In this document: positions 20,882-29,900 of the stretch, one piece after another
Numbering within the stretch: position 1 is the first letter of the stretch
Layout of the letters: every line of letters begins with the position of its first letter
NCBI GenBank assembly: GCA_003116975.1
Contig: BGKB01000023.1
Location: forward strand, 248,001 to 312,000
DNA: 64,000 nucleotides
DNA from: Aurantiochytrium sp. KH105
Taxonomy: Eukaryota > Sar > Bigyra > Thraustochytrida > Thraustochytriidae
Reading direction: 5' to 3'
Notes under the pieces: generated by a model
Told to the model about the DNA's origin: nothing
Databases searched by the model: none
What the model saw: the letters and a program-made list of their open reading frames with translations, nothing else
Translations under genes and position numbers: made by a program

Positions 20882-21988
20882 CTAGTCATCGCCATAGGTG
20901 CAGGAGCAGGGGCATGTGCAGCCGAGACAGTAGCAGTTGCAAAAGTTGACCGTGCAGCTTTGGTTGAGCAAGTTGAATGTGATAGGTGCGCCATCTTCGA
21001 AATAGAGGTAGTCCAACAAGACCGTCGTGGCAATGATGGAGGCGGCCTGATCTGCAGTGATACCCTTGGGCATTTCGAGCATGTAGGTGTCCGCATCACT
21101 TGCTGCCTCGCGAAGAGCGCCCTGAAAGTCGGAAGGCTTCTTCTTGACGATCTTTCCAACGACATTATTTTGCTCAGCATCCATGAAAAGATTAAACTCG
21201 ATGTTGGTGCAGAGCTCAATGAGGCCACCCAAGCAGCAAGTAGGTCCTCTGGTTGTTGTGTGCACTTCTCCCTCGCGTGTCATGATCTCCATTTGTGGGC
21301 TAAGGCCGCCTCCAAATAGGGGCACTTTCGCGTGCGAGAAGAAGGTCCCGTTGCTGTCCTGAACCTTGACTTCGTGCCGACAAATGTCGAAGCAGGCGCA
21401 GCAGTTCAGCTTGAAGGGCTTGTCGGCGTGCATGATGAAGCTATCTGCCGGCACGCCGTATCGCACGTCCTTGAAGTGAAGCTTGGCTTCGTGGTTCGGC
21501 GAGCAGCAAAGTCTGCAGCAGAGCCCACTTTCCTCCTCGACAAAAATGATCATCTCACCGGTATCCGCATCGAAGACGTCGAACTTGTTTGCCTGCTCGA
21601 AGCAACCGCATCCGAGCTGCTGCGCGGCGGCCTCGGCGGCCTGGAAATGCTGTTTTACCACGAAGCGCTCGCGGCCCTCGAGGGCGGCAAAGCCACCTAC
21701 CATGACTTCAGCTGTCCCACCAACGGGGACGACGACATTTCCTGAACCATTATTGCCAGCGTGTCCTCCTGCAACACCCACGACCTGCGCTTCGGGAATG
21801 TTGGCATCAATCTCCTCGGTGGAGGTACCCTCGCCCTTGATCATCTTGGTCTGCGTCCCAAGCGCTTTTCCTTCTGTTTCTGCTGCTGCTCCTGTTGCTG
21901 TAAGGGCAACTGATGGAAGGAATTCCTCGTGACGCCGCTTTTCGGTTTTGCTCGTTTGGAAGGCAGTTGTTTCGTCCCACGACATCAT
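20882..21988 (-). CDS. Phospholipid scramblase family protein
   Basis: Scramblase fold (PLSCR/LURP-like beta barrel) from about residue 115. Visible elements are FDVFDADTGEMIIFVEEESG with CCRLCC, then FKLNCCACFDICRHEVKVQD (CCxxCCLQE-like region of PLSCR), then VGKIVKKKPSDFQGALREAA with DADTYMLEMP (PLSCR has VGKISKHW...REAFTDADNFGI), and a C-terminal hydrophobic helix IIATTVLLDYLYFED that matches the PLSCR membrane insert. The tail is unusual: eight Cys in about 16 residues (NFCNCYCLGCTCPCSC), a likely palmitoylation or metal site. PLSCR proteins move phospholipids between leaflets or bind membranes through acylation. About 368 residues from the double ATG at 21988/21985; an in-frame ATG at 22051 would add 21 residues. 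The N-terminal 110 residues are low complexity. Confidence 0.88.
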   Translation of the reverse strand: MMSWDETTAFQTSKTEKRRHEEFLPSVALTATGAAAETEGKALGTQTKMIKGEGTSTEEIDANIPEAQVVGVAGGHAGNNGSGNVVVPVGGTAEVMVGGFAALEGRERFVVKQHFQAAEAAAQQLGCGCFEQANKFDVFDADTGEMIIFVEEESGLCCRLCCSPNHEAKLHFKDVRYGVPADSFIMHADKPFKLNCCACFDICRHEVKVQDSNGTFFSHAKVPLFGGGLSPQMEIMTREGEVHTTTRGPTCCLGGLIELCTNIEFNLFMDAEQNNVVGKIVKKKPSDFQGALREAASDADTYMLEMPKGITADQAASIIATTVLLDYLYFEDGAPITFNLLNQSCTVNFCNCYCLGCTCPCSCTYGDD

Positions 21989-22692
21989 GATAGGCCTAGG
22001 CCTACTTCTATCCTGCCAGAGGATCACCCGGAAAATTGCGCCCCCTTGCATGCATGCGCAGCCGACCCGCAGCCAGAGCTAGACAGTGAGCAAGCTGAAG
22101 CAGCCCTCACGAAATGAACGGCCATCTTTTTACGGTCATCTTCTTCTTCTGTCTAGCCACCTCCAGTCACCCTGGTAATTGGCCCAATTGCACGCGCGCG
22201 ACTCGGACTCTGTCGGTGTTCGACGCGGCGCGGCTCGGGAGGCGGACATTTCGCCCCCCCCCCCCCTTCCCCCTCCAAGTTCTACTAGAGCTAGTACTAC
22301 AACTCCTTTCATCACTTGGTCACATGCAGTCCTGCCATAACCCAGCACACTACCTAGCATCCATGCCAGTGATGGTTACAGTCAGGCGCACATAATCTGG
22401 CTATACTTTGGTTCCTCAAAATGCGTGGCGGATGACACGCAAGTCGTCCCCGCGAACTTCATGGTGCCAGAAGAGAATGCACTTGTCCCGGAATTCGACC
22501 CAGCTCGGTACCGTTGGGCACCATGGGAAATAGGACCGGGCTTTTTTGCGTGCGAAAACTCTTGATACTTTGAGCAAGTTGGGCGCGATACGCCGGCAGA
22601 GGCCGAACGGGCGCAGGCAGGGACCGCGGGACGCTGACGCAGGGCTTGGCGCGAGGGAGCGGAGAAGGGCTTGCTTTACGTTTTCAGCCACA
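21989..22692. other. Divergent region between scramblase and the first selenoprotein-like gene
   Basis: About 700 bp between head-to-head genes. It contains a palindromic AGGCCTAGGCCT immediately upstream of the scramblase ATG and a C13 tract at 22254-22266. Frames here show no recognisable protein. Likely promoters for both genes. Confidence 0.45.
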
Positions 22693-22977
22693 ATGGCGGG
22701 AGGGCCCAAGATCAAGGTGGCTTGGTCCCTGAACTGAGACGGTGGTCGCCAGGAGCTCAACACGGCGAAGCAGAGCGTCCTGGCTGTGCTGCCCGATGCC
22801 GAGATAACTGAGGAAGGGGCCGACACGTATCCGATTCGCGTCTCCGTGGAGGATGCTGAAGGTAATGTTATCTGGTCCGGCGACCAGAGACGTCTGTTCC
22901 GCAAATATGCTAGCAAGCGCGCAGCTGCGATCGAGGAGATCAAGGCCGCGGTTCAGGCCCACTTTCAGGATACCTAG
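22693..22977 (+). CDS. Putative Rdx/SelW-like selenoprotein, copy 1 (in-frame TGA = Sec15)
   Basis: A 94-residue frame is restored if TGA at 22735-22737 is read as selenocysteine (U). It begins MAGGPKIKVAWSLN, then U, then DGGRQELNTAKQSVLAVLPD, and ends EIKAAVQAHFQDT. The layout (short beta strand, redox site at the strand end, helix, 'FPDAEI'-like strand, beta hairpin with GNVIWSGD, final helix) and the size fit the Rdx family (SelW, about 87 aa), thioredoxin-like redox proteins. The usual CxxU is SxxU here. The ATG at 22693 has a good context (CCACAATGG). Evidence for recoding is the second copy at 23558 with TGA in the same column, plus a SECIS-like hairpin 65 nt after the TAG. Without recoding, only fragments of about 14 and 64 residues would be made. 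Confidence 0.72.
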
Positions 22978-23035
22978 GATCGGTTTCCAATGACGAGTCC
23001 AAACCACCTTTGTTAAAAGGGCTTGGGCGCAAGAG

Positions 23036-23099
23036 GGCACGATGACTGCGCATCCTTGAAACCCCTCCATTTCCTTGGGGAGGGATCCGCTCGAAGCCT
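23036..23099 (+). promoter_or_regulatory. SECIS-like element in the 3'UTR of copy 1
   Basis: Hand fold: quartet 23043-23046 (UGAC of AUGAC) against 23092-23095 (CGAA), giving tandem A.G/G.A. Then U47.U91 and helix II G48-C90, C49-G89, G50-C88, (C51.C87 mismatch), A52-U86, U53-A85, C54-G84, C55-G83, U56.G82, U57-A81. Next is a 5' bulge GAAA (23058-23061) supplying the unpaired AA. Helix III is CCCC 23062-23065 with GGGG 23077-23080, closing an 11-nt loop. A short helix I may form from GGGC 23035-23038 with GCCU 23096-23099. This is the form-2 eukaryotic SECIS layout. It was not scored by software. Confidence 0.62.
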
Positions 23100-23557
23100 A
23101 TTGTGTCTGAAAGAATACACGACCACGCTTTTCTTGCGCGCAAAACCTTGCACAGAGTGGTTATTTGACAGCCGAGGCCATCGTAGAGGCCTGGATTGAC
23201 CTGGCCTAGCCTAGCTCATGGGCACTAGCAGGCCAACATCAACCGAAAAAGACCAACAACCTCAAATCATCAAATCAAACGATATCATTTCTTTCTCTTG
23301 TTTCTCCTCATGAAAAAAGTAATCGTCGAGCCTTTATTCACACTCCATTCGATCCCTCGCAGAATGACATCTTGAACGTCCTATCGATCAGAAGGTAGGC
23401 TGTCTCTATGGCGAAAGGCTTTCGTGTGACAAGATAAGCAGTCGCCATTGGCATGGCGACGAGAATACCAGTAGTAAACACCCCCACGTCTTGACAAAAC
23501 TCAATCGACCGGTGCGCGTGATCGCTGCTCTCGCGACGAGACCGGCGCTGGCGAGCA

Positions 23558-23854
23558 ATGTCGCGACGCGAGGTTGTGATACGCTGGTCTGCGTGGAACT
23601 TCTCTTGAGACGGGGGCCGCAGCGAGCTCGAGGCCGCGCGGCAAAGCGTCCTGGCCGCGGTGCCAGGTGCACTTGTGCGAGATGTCGAAGGCCAGAGCGG
23701 CAGAGCGGCGCAGATCGAGCTGGTCGTGGAGGACGGCCTCGGCGAGGTAATCTGGGCAGGGGATCAGCTGAGGCTCGCCCGTAAAAACCTGCCGCGGCGC
23801 TCACGAGCCATGACAGAAATCGAAGAAGCCGTACGCCGATTTTATGCTCAGTAG
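23558..23854 (+). CDS. Putative Rdx/SelW-like selenoprotein, copy 2 (in-frame TGA = Sec17)
   Basis: A 98-residue frame if TGA at 23606-23608 is Sec. It begins MSRREVVIRWSAWNFS, then U, then DGGRSELEAARQSVLAAVPG, and ends EIEEAVRRFYAQ. It is a tandem paralogue of the gene 580 bp upstream. Shared columns are W at U-4, UDGGR-EL, A-QSVLA--P, (V/I)-VED--G-VIW-GDQ-RL-RK, and EI--AV near the end. The Cys normally at U-3 is Asn. Copy 2 has a longer turn (EGQSGRAAQIEL) than copy 1. Conservation of sequence on both sides of TGA between two diverged copies argues against a pseudogene or a sequencing error. A SECIS-like hairpin follows 46 nt after the TAG. Confidence 0.7.
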
Positions 23855-23895
23855 TATAACACACTCCATGGAGATTCGTCGAACGAGCAAACCAA

Positions 23896-23960
23896 GGAAA
23901 TGACAGCGCTCCTCAGCAAAGCCCACGCACGGGACAGGGGATCATTGTGCGCTCGATAAT
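23896..23960 (+). promoter_or_regulatory. SECIS-like element in the 3'UTR of copy 2
   Basis: AUGAC at 23900-23904 faces CGAU at 23954-23957. Helix AGCGC 23905-23909 pairs perfectly with GCGCU 23949-23953. A second helix, CCUC 23911-23914 with GGGG 23937-23940, needs an eight-base 3' bulge. AAA at 23918-23920 is unpaired, and CCC 23922-23924 pairs with GGG 23931-23933 around a six-base loop. AUGA-to-AAA spacing is 14 nt here and 13 nt in copy 1, and the order ATGACnGCGC, AAA, CCC, GGG, GCtCGA is shared. Helix II is less regular than in copy 1, so confidence is lower. Confidence 0.5.
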
Positions 23961-24143
23961 GCTCTCGACGATTTTGTGAGACTGCAAGAGGTCTTGCGAA
24001 GAAGATGATGAAGAAGAAGAAGAATACCAAAGGAAAAAAACAAGGTTCAGACGCGGATGCCTTTACCACGCCGGACTTGGCCTTTCATGAAATTCTTCCA
24101 GCTCGAGATTTCTCTTTTATAACCTTTACAAATCAAAGACAAG

Positions 24144-26423
24144 TCATGATGAGCGCTTTTGCTTTTTGCGAGGAGCTTGCACGGGCGCCTTGGGAATAGG
24201 CGGATTGAAGCGAAAGCCGTTCCGATACGGATTGTAGGCCTCAAAATGTACCATCGCGCGCTCGTTAGGGAGTACGGGCTGGCGTTGAAGCGCCTTGTGC
24301 GCCATGGCGCGAACCTGGGGGTGAAAGTGAAAGCGAAGCTGTGCGAGCGGCCAAAGCGCAGGGGTATCGAGACGTGTCAGACCAGGATCCACATTCGAAG
24401 TCGCGTCAAGCGGCGAGGGAATCACGCCAAGCGCTAATGCGTTGGCGCCCTCTACCTGTTCAGCATCCCTGTCAAATAACGTCCGACACGCCGAGGCATA
24501 GCGCATGGTAAGCATGCGCACTGTCGCAATGAGCGCCAGACAGGCGTGAGGGGGCATCACCGAGGCCACGATGCTAAGCCGAGTAGCCACGGCCGCCGCT
24601 CGTGACTGCTGGTACAGCTTGCGTCCCAGAAAGAGCACATCAACGCACTTGATGATGATCTGAACATGGCGAGCACGATCCGACTCAGCCGTAGCCAGCT
24701 TGAGCAGCTGGCGATAAAAGTATGCGACAACCTCCGATTCGTCGACTTGAATGGCTGCTCCAGGACCTCGCAGCGTCAGCGCAATGGTGTGCACAGCCTG
24801 CAAGCCGGTCCCCAGTTCCACGGCGTCGACTTTGATCATGTTGATGAGAACCGCCACGAGCGATTGCGCAATATCAAGATTGATCAAGTGGACATAAGAG
24901 GAAACACCGCGCAGAACGCTCGTGAGAAGCGAAGTTGTGGGCGCGTACTTGAGGCATCGAAGATACATGGTGAAGAGCTCGCGCAGGGCCTCAACGTTCT
25001 TAGCAAATCGATGTGAGACGTCCGATTCGGCTTCGGCCTGAGCAAGGCTGAGTGCAACCTCGTCGCCCTGACGACGGGTCAACTTGCGCTTCTTCTTCTT
25101 TTTCTTGGCCTTTTCGATCCGCACGTCGTCCTTCATGTCTCCTGTAAGAACGCAGTGCTGGAGAACGTCAATGACATCCGGGTGCACGCCGTCGCGCTCG
25201 CCGTTGTTGCGAAGACGCACAAATTTGCTGATAAAGGTGACAATCTCAAGTGTGGCATCGCCGCTAGGATCGTCGCCAAGTAAGGTCGCGACACACGCCG
25301 TGGCTTGCGCACGCACGTCAGAGTATCGGCTGTTTAGCTGAGGAATGATGTTGGCCAAAAGATTCTCGCGAAAGTTGAAATGCGGCTTGCTCACCAGCAT
25401 GGTGCACTGCGCCCGAACGGCCGCGAGAGCCATGGACTTTGACTTGGGCAGCTTGCGCGCGCCGCGTTTCTCGACGCCGTCCAGAGCGCCTTTGCCTTTC
25501 GCTGAGCGCACGTCCGCAAAGAGCTCGCCAGAGGGCCCAATTCCCGCCGTAATCTCTGAGTGGATGATTTTCAAAAAACCCTGGTAGCTCTGCAGCAGGT
25601 CCCGTTCGTATTCGCGCAATTTGCGCACCTCCTTCTTTTGTTTGACATTCGTTTCCGCTGCGCTCGCCTCGCGAATTCGGTAGCCGGGAAGAATGTCCCG
25701 AAACACTGCCATTAAGGAGAGCAGACTCAGCTTGCGGACGTGTTTGTCGGGATCCTCGCCAGCGAGCCGCAAAAGGGCCTTCATCGGAGATCCGCCCGCC
25801 GTCTTGGAGCTTACCCCTGCTTCGGGCGTTGACAGCAAATTTTGTGCGGCCTCAGCAATCTCTAGTTTCTTCTCCTCGCGGCGCACAAGCACGCCCGCGG
25901 CATTGAGTGCCTCGAACTCGGCAAGGGCCTTGGCGCGCTCCGATTGCTTTTCGCGGAGCCGCTCCTCGCGGTTCGGCTTTTTCTTCTTGTCCTTGGCGCC
26001 CTCATCCGTCTCTTCCTTGCCAGCACGATCGCTCTTTTTTTCGGCTTTGCCAGCCTCTGCGCGCTCGCCGGGCTGCCACACGAGCGAGAGCGACGAAGCC
26101 GCTGGGGCCTCGAGCCAGGCCTGCTCTTCCTTGTCGTCGGGCGCCTTGGCCACGGCGCCGTCGGGCATCTTCACGGGCAGTTTGGCCTCTTCGCTCTGCG
26201 CTTGCCTCTCGGCCTCGCGCTGTTCCCTGTCCGCCTCCTTCGCCCTGCGCAGGCGCATTTCCGCGAGCTCATTCTCCTTGGCCTCCTCCTCGCTGTCGCC
26301 GTCCAAGTCGCTCTCGTTCAGGTCGTCGAGCACCTCGAAGGCGGTCTCGGCCAGTTGTTCATCATCATGCCGCGCCTCCTGCCGCTTCTTGCCCTTCTCG
26401 CCCTTGCGCGCGCCGCGCCCCAT
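24144..26423 (-). CDS. NOC3: Nucleolar complex protein 3 (NOC3)
   Basis: Nucleolar factor for 60S pre-ribosome export (Noc2-Noc3) that also has a DNA-replication role in yeast. The N-terminal 200 residues are charged and partly coiled, with a nuclear signal-like MGRGARKGEKGKKRQE. The NOC3 domain follows: DKHVRKLSLLSLMAVFRDIL plus PGYRIRE, then LREYERDLLQSYQGFLKII. Next is HFNFRENLLANIIPQLNSRY, and a CBF/Mak21-type C-terminal domain ending in LRFHFHPQVRAMAHKALQRQ and FEAYNPYRNGF. About 759 residues, normal for the family. The frame is open 34 codons further up to a GTG at 26525, but the first ATG is 26423. The C-terminus is basic (APRKKQKRSS). Single exon. Confidence 0.93.
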   Translation of the reverse strand: MGRGARKGEKGKKRQEARHDDEQLAETAFEVLDDLNESDLDGDSEEEAKENELAEMRLRRAKEADREQREAERQAQSEEAKLPVKMPDGAVAKAPDDKEEQAWLEAPAASSLSLVWQPGERAEAGKAEKKSDRAGKEETDEGAKDKKKKPNREERLREKQSERAKALAEFEALNAAGVLVRREEKKLEIAEAAQNLLSTPEAGVSSKTAGGSPMKALLRLAGEDPDKHVRKLSLLSLMAVFRDILPGYRIREASAAETNVKQKKEVRKLREYERDLLQSYQGFLKIIHSEITAGIGPSGELFADVRSAKGKGALDGVEKRGARKLPKSKSMALAAVRAQCTMLVSKPHFNFRENLLANIIPQLNSRYSDVRAQATACVATLLGDDPSGDATLEIVTFISKFVRLRNNGERDGVHPDVIDVLQHCVLTGDMKDDVRIEKAKKKKKKRKLTRRQGDEVALSLAQAEAESDVSHRFAKNVEALRELFTMYLRCLKYAPTTSLLTSVLRGVSSYVHLINLDIAQSLVAVLINMIKVDAVELGTGLQAVHTIALTLRGPGAAIQVDESEVVAYFYRQLLKLATAESDRARHVQIIIKCVDVLFLGRKLYQQSRAAAVATRLSIVASVMPPHACLALIATVRMLTMRYASACRTLFDRDAEQVEGANALALGVIPSPLDATSNVDPGLTRLDTPALWPLAQLRFHFHPQVRAMAHKALQRQPVLPNERAMVHFEAYNPYRNGFRFNPPIPKAPVQAPRKKQKRSS

Positions 26424-26978
26424 CTTCCCCGCGCCGCTCCCGCTGCGCCCCGCGCCGCGCGTCGCGAAGAGCTCTGCTGCGCCGCGCCGCGCCGACGGGA
26501 CTGCGCTTCTGCCGCCTCCACCCACCCACCACCACTCAAGTCATGGCACGCGGGTCCTCCGCTGGCCACCGGTCGCGGCGCGGTCACTTCGGACCCCCGG
26601 TCAGCGGTGGCGGCATGGTCCCGCGCACTTCACCAGTGGCAGCTGCAGCTGAGCCAGCCAGCCAGCCAGCCAGCCCAGCCCCGCGTCTCCGGTACGCTGC
26701 GTTGCGTCGTGCGCGCCACGAGAAGCAGAAACGTGGAGCTCTGCTGCTGCAGCGGGCTGCGGACGGAGAGGGCTGGGGAGGAAGTCGAAGTCGTCGGAAG
26801 GCGCGAGAGAAAAGACCCCGGCGCGGCGTACGAGCGAGCGAGCAGAACCTCTGGCCAAGCGCAGCGCAGCCCTCCCCAGCTGGGAGAAAAAGGCGGGGGT
26901 GCGAAGTCGTCGTGCGCGAAGCAAGTGAAAGAAACAAGGAAAGAAGAATTTGTCGCGCTCAGCCTTGCTATACTTTGG
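26424..26978. other. NOC3 promoter side and kinesin 3' flank
   Basis: About 550 bp between two leftward genes. Contains (AGCC)n at about 26653-26683. The open frames on both strands are GC-driven and carry no motif I recognise. Confidence 0.45.
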
Positions 26979-29900
26979 CTACCAAACACCATTTTGCGCG
27001 CGTAGGAACTCAAGGAGCTCGAGATGCGCGCGCGAGGCGTCGCGCCCTGCCTCGCGCAGAATGGCCTCCAAAAGCACCGCGGGCGCCGGCACCTTAATAG
27101 GAGACCGCGCGCCTTGCGAGGGACCACTACGAGCGCCTGCAGCGACGAGCTCGCGCACGACAGCTGGCGTTGCGTTGCGCAGACGGCGGAGTTCTGTGTG
27201 CACAGGCGTGTCACCTAACTTGTTAACAGCCTTGACATCGGCGCCAAGTCGAAGCAGTGCACGAAGGACAGCCAAAATTGAATCCCCGGGAACTACCTGA
27301 AGCGCCTTGTGCAGAACCGTGTTGCCAGCGACATCCCGCGCATTCACAGGAGCGCCCTTGCGTACCAAGAGGTCCAGTGCTCGAATTGCGCGCTCGCTGC
27401 TTCCATGGAAGTGGAACCCTGAAATAGTGCGATGCAAAGGCAGAAAGTTGTCGTCAAAGTCGCTTCGGATAAAGCTAACGGACAAGGCCTGCGCCAAACC
27501 TTCGATGTCACCACGAAGGCAAGCTTGCAGTACACCGAGTTTGTACTCGCCAAGTCCCGCGCCCTCGTCAGCATGTTCCTGCGTGGCTTTCTCGTCGCGT
27601 GTGGGTCCAATTGACGAGGACAAGGATGCGCCCCTGGATCCAAGCCCCAGGCGATTGCGCGACCGCCTTTGCAGAGCCAAGTCGACTAGACCTGCGCCCG
27701 TATTTTCTTGCTCCTTTACTTCTTGCAAAAGTTGCTCTTGCGTGCGACGTACGGACTTGAGCTCGGACTTTATTTCCTTTCCGTGCTGAGCCAAACGAGC
27801 CCTGCCTGCACGGTGCCTTGGCATATTTCTTGTCTCGGCAATCGGCACTTGTTTTCTCTGCCGCTGTCCTCGCTGCTTTGCGTATTCCTGTCGTCGCTCG
27901 TCAAGCTCTTCCCCATCAGCCTGGGGCTGCTCTTCTTCGCCTTTGCTTAAACGGGATGGTGGCGCAAGAGGTGGCGCCGTGGTGCGACGTCCTCGTCTCT
28001 GCTGCTGCTGCTGCTGCTGCTGACGATGATGACGATGGTCTTGCAGCTGGGGCATAGTTGTATCACCGATCTTTGAAATACTTCCCCGACGACGGTTTGC
28101 CAAAATATTTACATGACCGCTCAAACGGGCCAAGCGCGTTCCCAACTTCTTCTGGCTCAGCCGATCAAAAACACCTTCCAGAGATCCATACATGCCCGCC
28201 ATGGCCTCGGCCATGACACGCTTGACGCGCTGACGATCCTGGGTCCAAGTTTGCTGCACTTTTCGAACGTGTTCGAGCTTTTTCGCGTACTGTGCAAGAC
28301 GAGCTTGGTCCGCACGTCGTTCCGCTTCGAGACGACTGCTCGTTGCCTCAGCACGAGCCAGGCGATCAGTGTGCGCTGCCTTCAGCCCTGCATTCTCTGC
28401 GCGCAGACATCCGAGTTCCTGCTGAATGTGGCTGACGTCCTCGAGTGCCGCCCGCAGACGCTCCACTTCACGAGAGCTCGTCGAAAGAGACTCGTCGAGG
28501 CTCGCGCGCTGCTTTTTGAGGTCTTCTACCCACTCATTTTGCACCTTGAGCCGACCTCGAAGACTATCTACCTCGCGCTTGGCACTCTCGCGCTCCGCAG
28601 AGGCAGCGTGGGATTGATCCGAAAGCTCCTGAACCCGTTCAGACTCCCGATCTTTCGCAGCTGCCCTCAGCTCCTCGCACGTTGCAGAAAGCTCGTCCAG
28701 ACGCCGGTGAACCTCAGATCGGCCCTCGAGCAGCTGATTCACCAATGCCGCGGCTTCCATCAAACTTGTTGGAGGCCCGTTAAGCGCGTTGGCCCCGGTT
28801 GCATCGATTGCCTGCTTCCAGATAGTCTCGTCACCAGGGCTCGTGAGCAAAGCACGCTCGAGACGGACCTGCAAATCCCGCACTTGCTCATTTTTCGACT
28901 CGAGCTTTGATTGAGCTTGCGTGAGTCTGGCGCTAGTCTCTTGCAGCCGAACGGCCTCCTTGGCAAGGTTGCTGGCTGATTCTCGACCAAGCCGCTCCTT
29001 TTGCTTTTCCAGCTCCGCGACCCTATTGCGCTGACTCGACAGCTCTGCTTCTGCGGCATACTGAGCTTCTCGATGGTCTTGTTGTGACTTGGATGTTGCC
29101 AGGTCGTGCGCAAGAAGAATTTTGCGTAGCTCTTCCTGCGATTTGGCCAGGTCTTCATCTCGATGTCGTGTTGTTTCTGAAAACTCGATCTCCAAGGCCG
29201 CCACAGCCTGTTCGTGGGCTCGTTTCGCCTCTTTGAGCTCAAATCGAAGTCCTTTGATCAGATGATCGCGCTGCGCTAGCTCGTCTTGCGTCATCTGCAC
29301 AGAGCGCTTCAGACCGGCGATTTCCTCGTTTGCCTTGACCCAGGCGTCCTTTTGCGATTCGAGCTCTTTGCTTGCTCGCGTCGCAGCGTCTCTATGACGA
29401 TCGAGTTCTTGATTCGCTTGACGCAAACTCGTGGCATACGATTCAGCTTCGGCCTTTGCCCTGGTCAACTCTCTGTTATACGCACGTGTTTCTTCCTTGG
29501 ATTCTTCCAATGAACGTTTTGAAGCGGTCACAGTCTCCTCAAGAAAGCTGGTCTTGGAAGTCGATTCAGCAAGCTTGCCTTCGAGCCTGCTGATATCGTC
29601 TTTGGATCTTGTCAGTTCGCCTCGTAGCGTTCGTGCTTCATCGCTTGCCTCTGCCAGTTGTTCTTCGAGCACGCGAAGACCATCGTTGGCCCTTCCCAAG
29701 GTTTCTTCGTGTGAGCGCTTTGCCTCCTTGGCTCTTTCTGCTGCCTCGCTTTGCCGACGTTTCTCTTTCTCTGCAAGTTCCTCCCGTGCATGGATTGTCG
29801 CCTGCAGTTCTGCTCGAAGTCCCGCGAGTTTGTCGTTCGCTTGAGCTAGAGCCTCGGCTTGTGTTTTCACTTCTTGAGACAATGTCGCCACGCGTTCGTC

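Noticed and set aside
22727-22760. An intron removing the TGA of copy 1 (GT...AG pairs nearby)
   Set aside because: The only nearby GT...AG pair (GGTGG to CCAG) is too short, lies after the TGA, and would delete residues conserved in copy 2.
22990-23035. An earlier AUGAC (22990) as the SECIS core of copy 1
   Set aside because: Its helix is only about seven pairs, the AA spacing is too short (7 nt), and no GA lies opposite the AUGA.
22786-23854. Reading the two short ORFs (22786-22977 and 23660-23854) as separate complete small proteins starting at their ATGs
   Set aside because: Conserved coding sequence continues upstream through the TGA in both copies, so the ATG-only versions would lose a conserved strand and the shared DGGR helix start.
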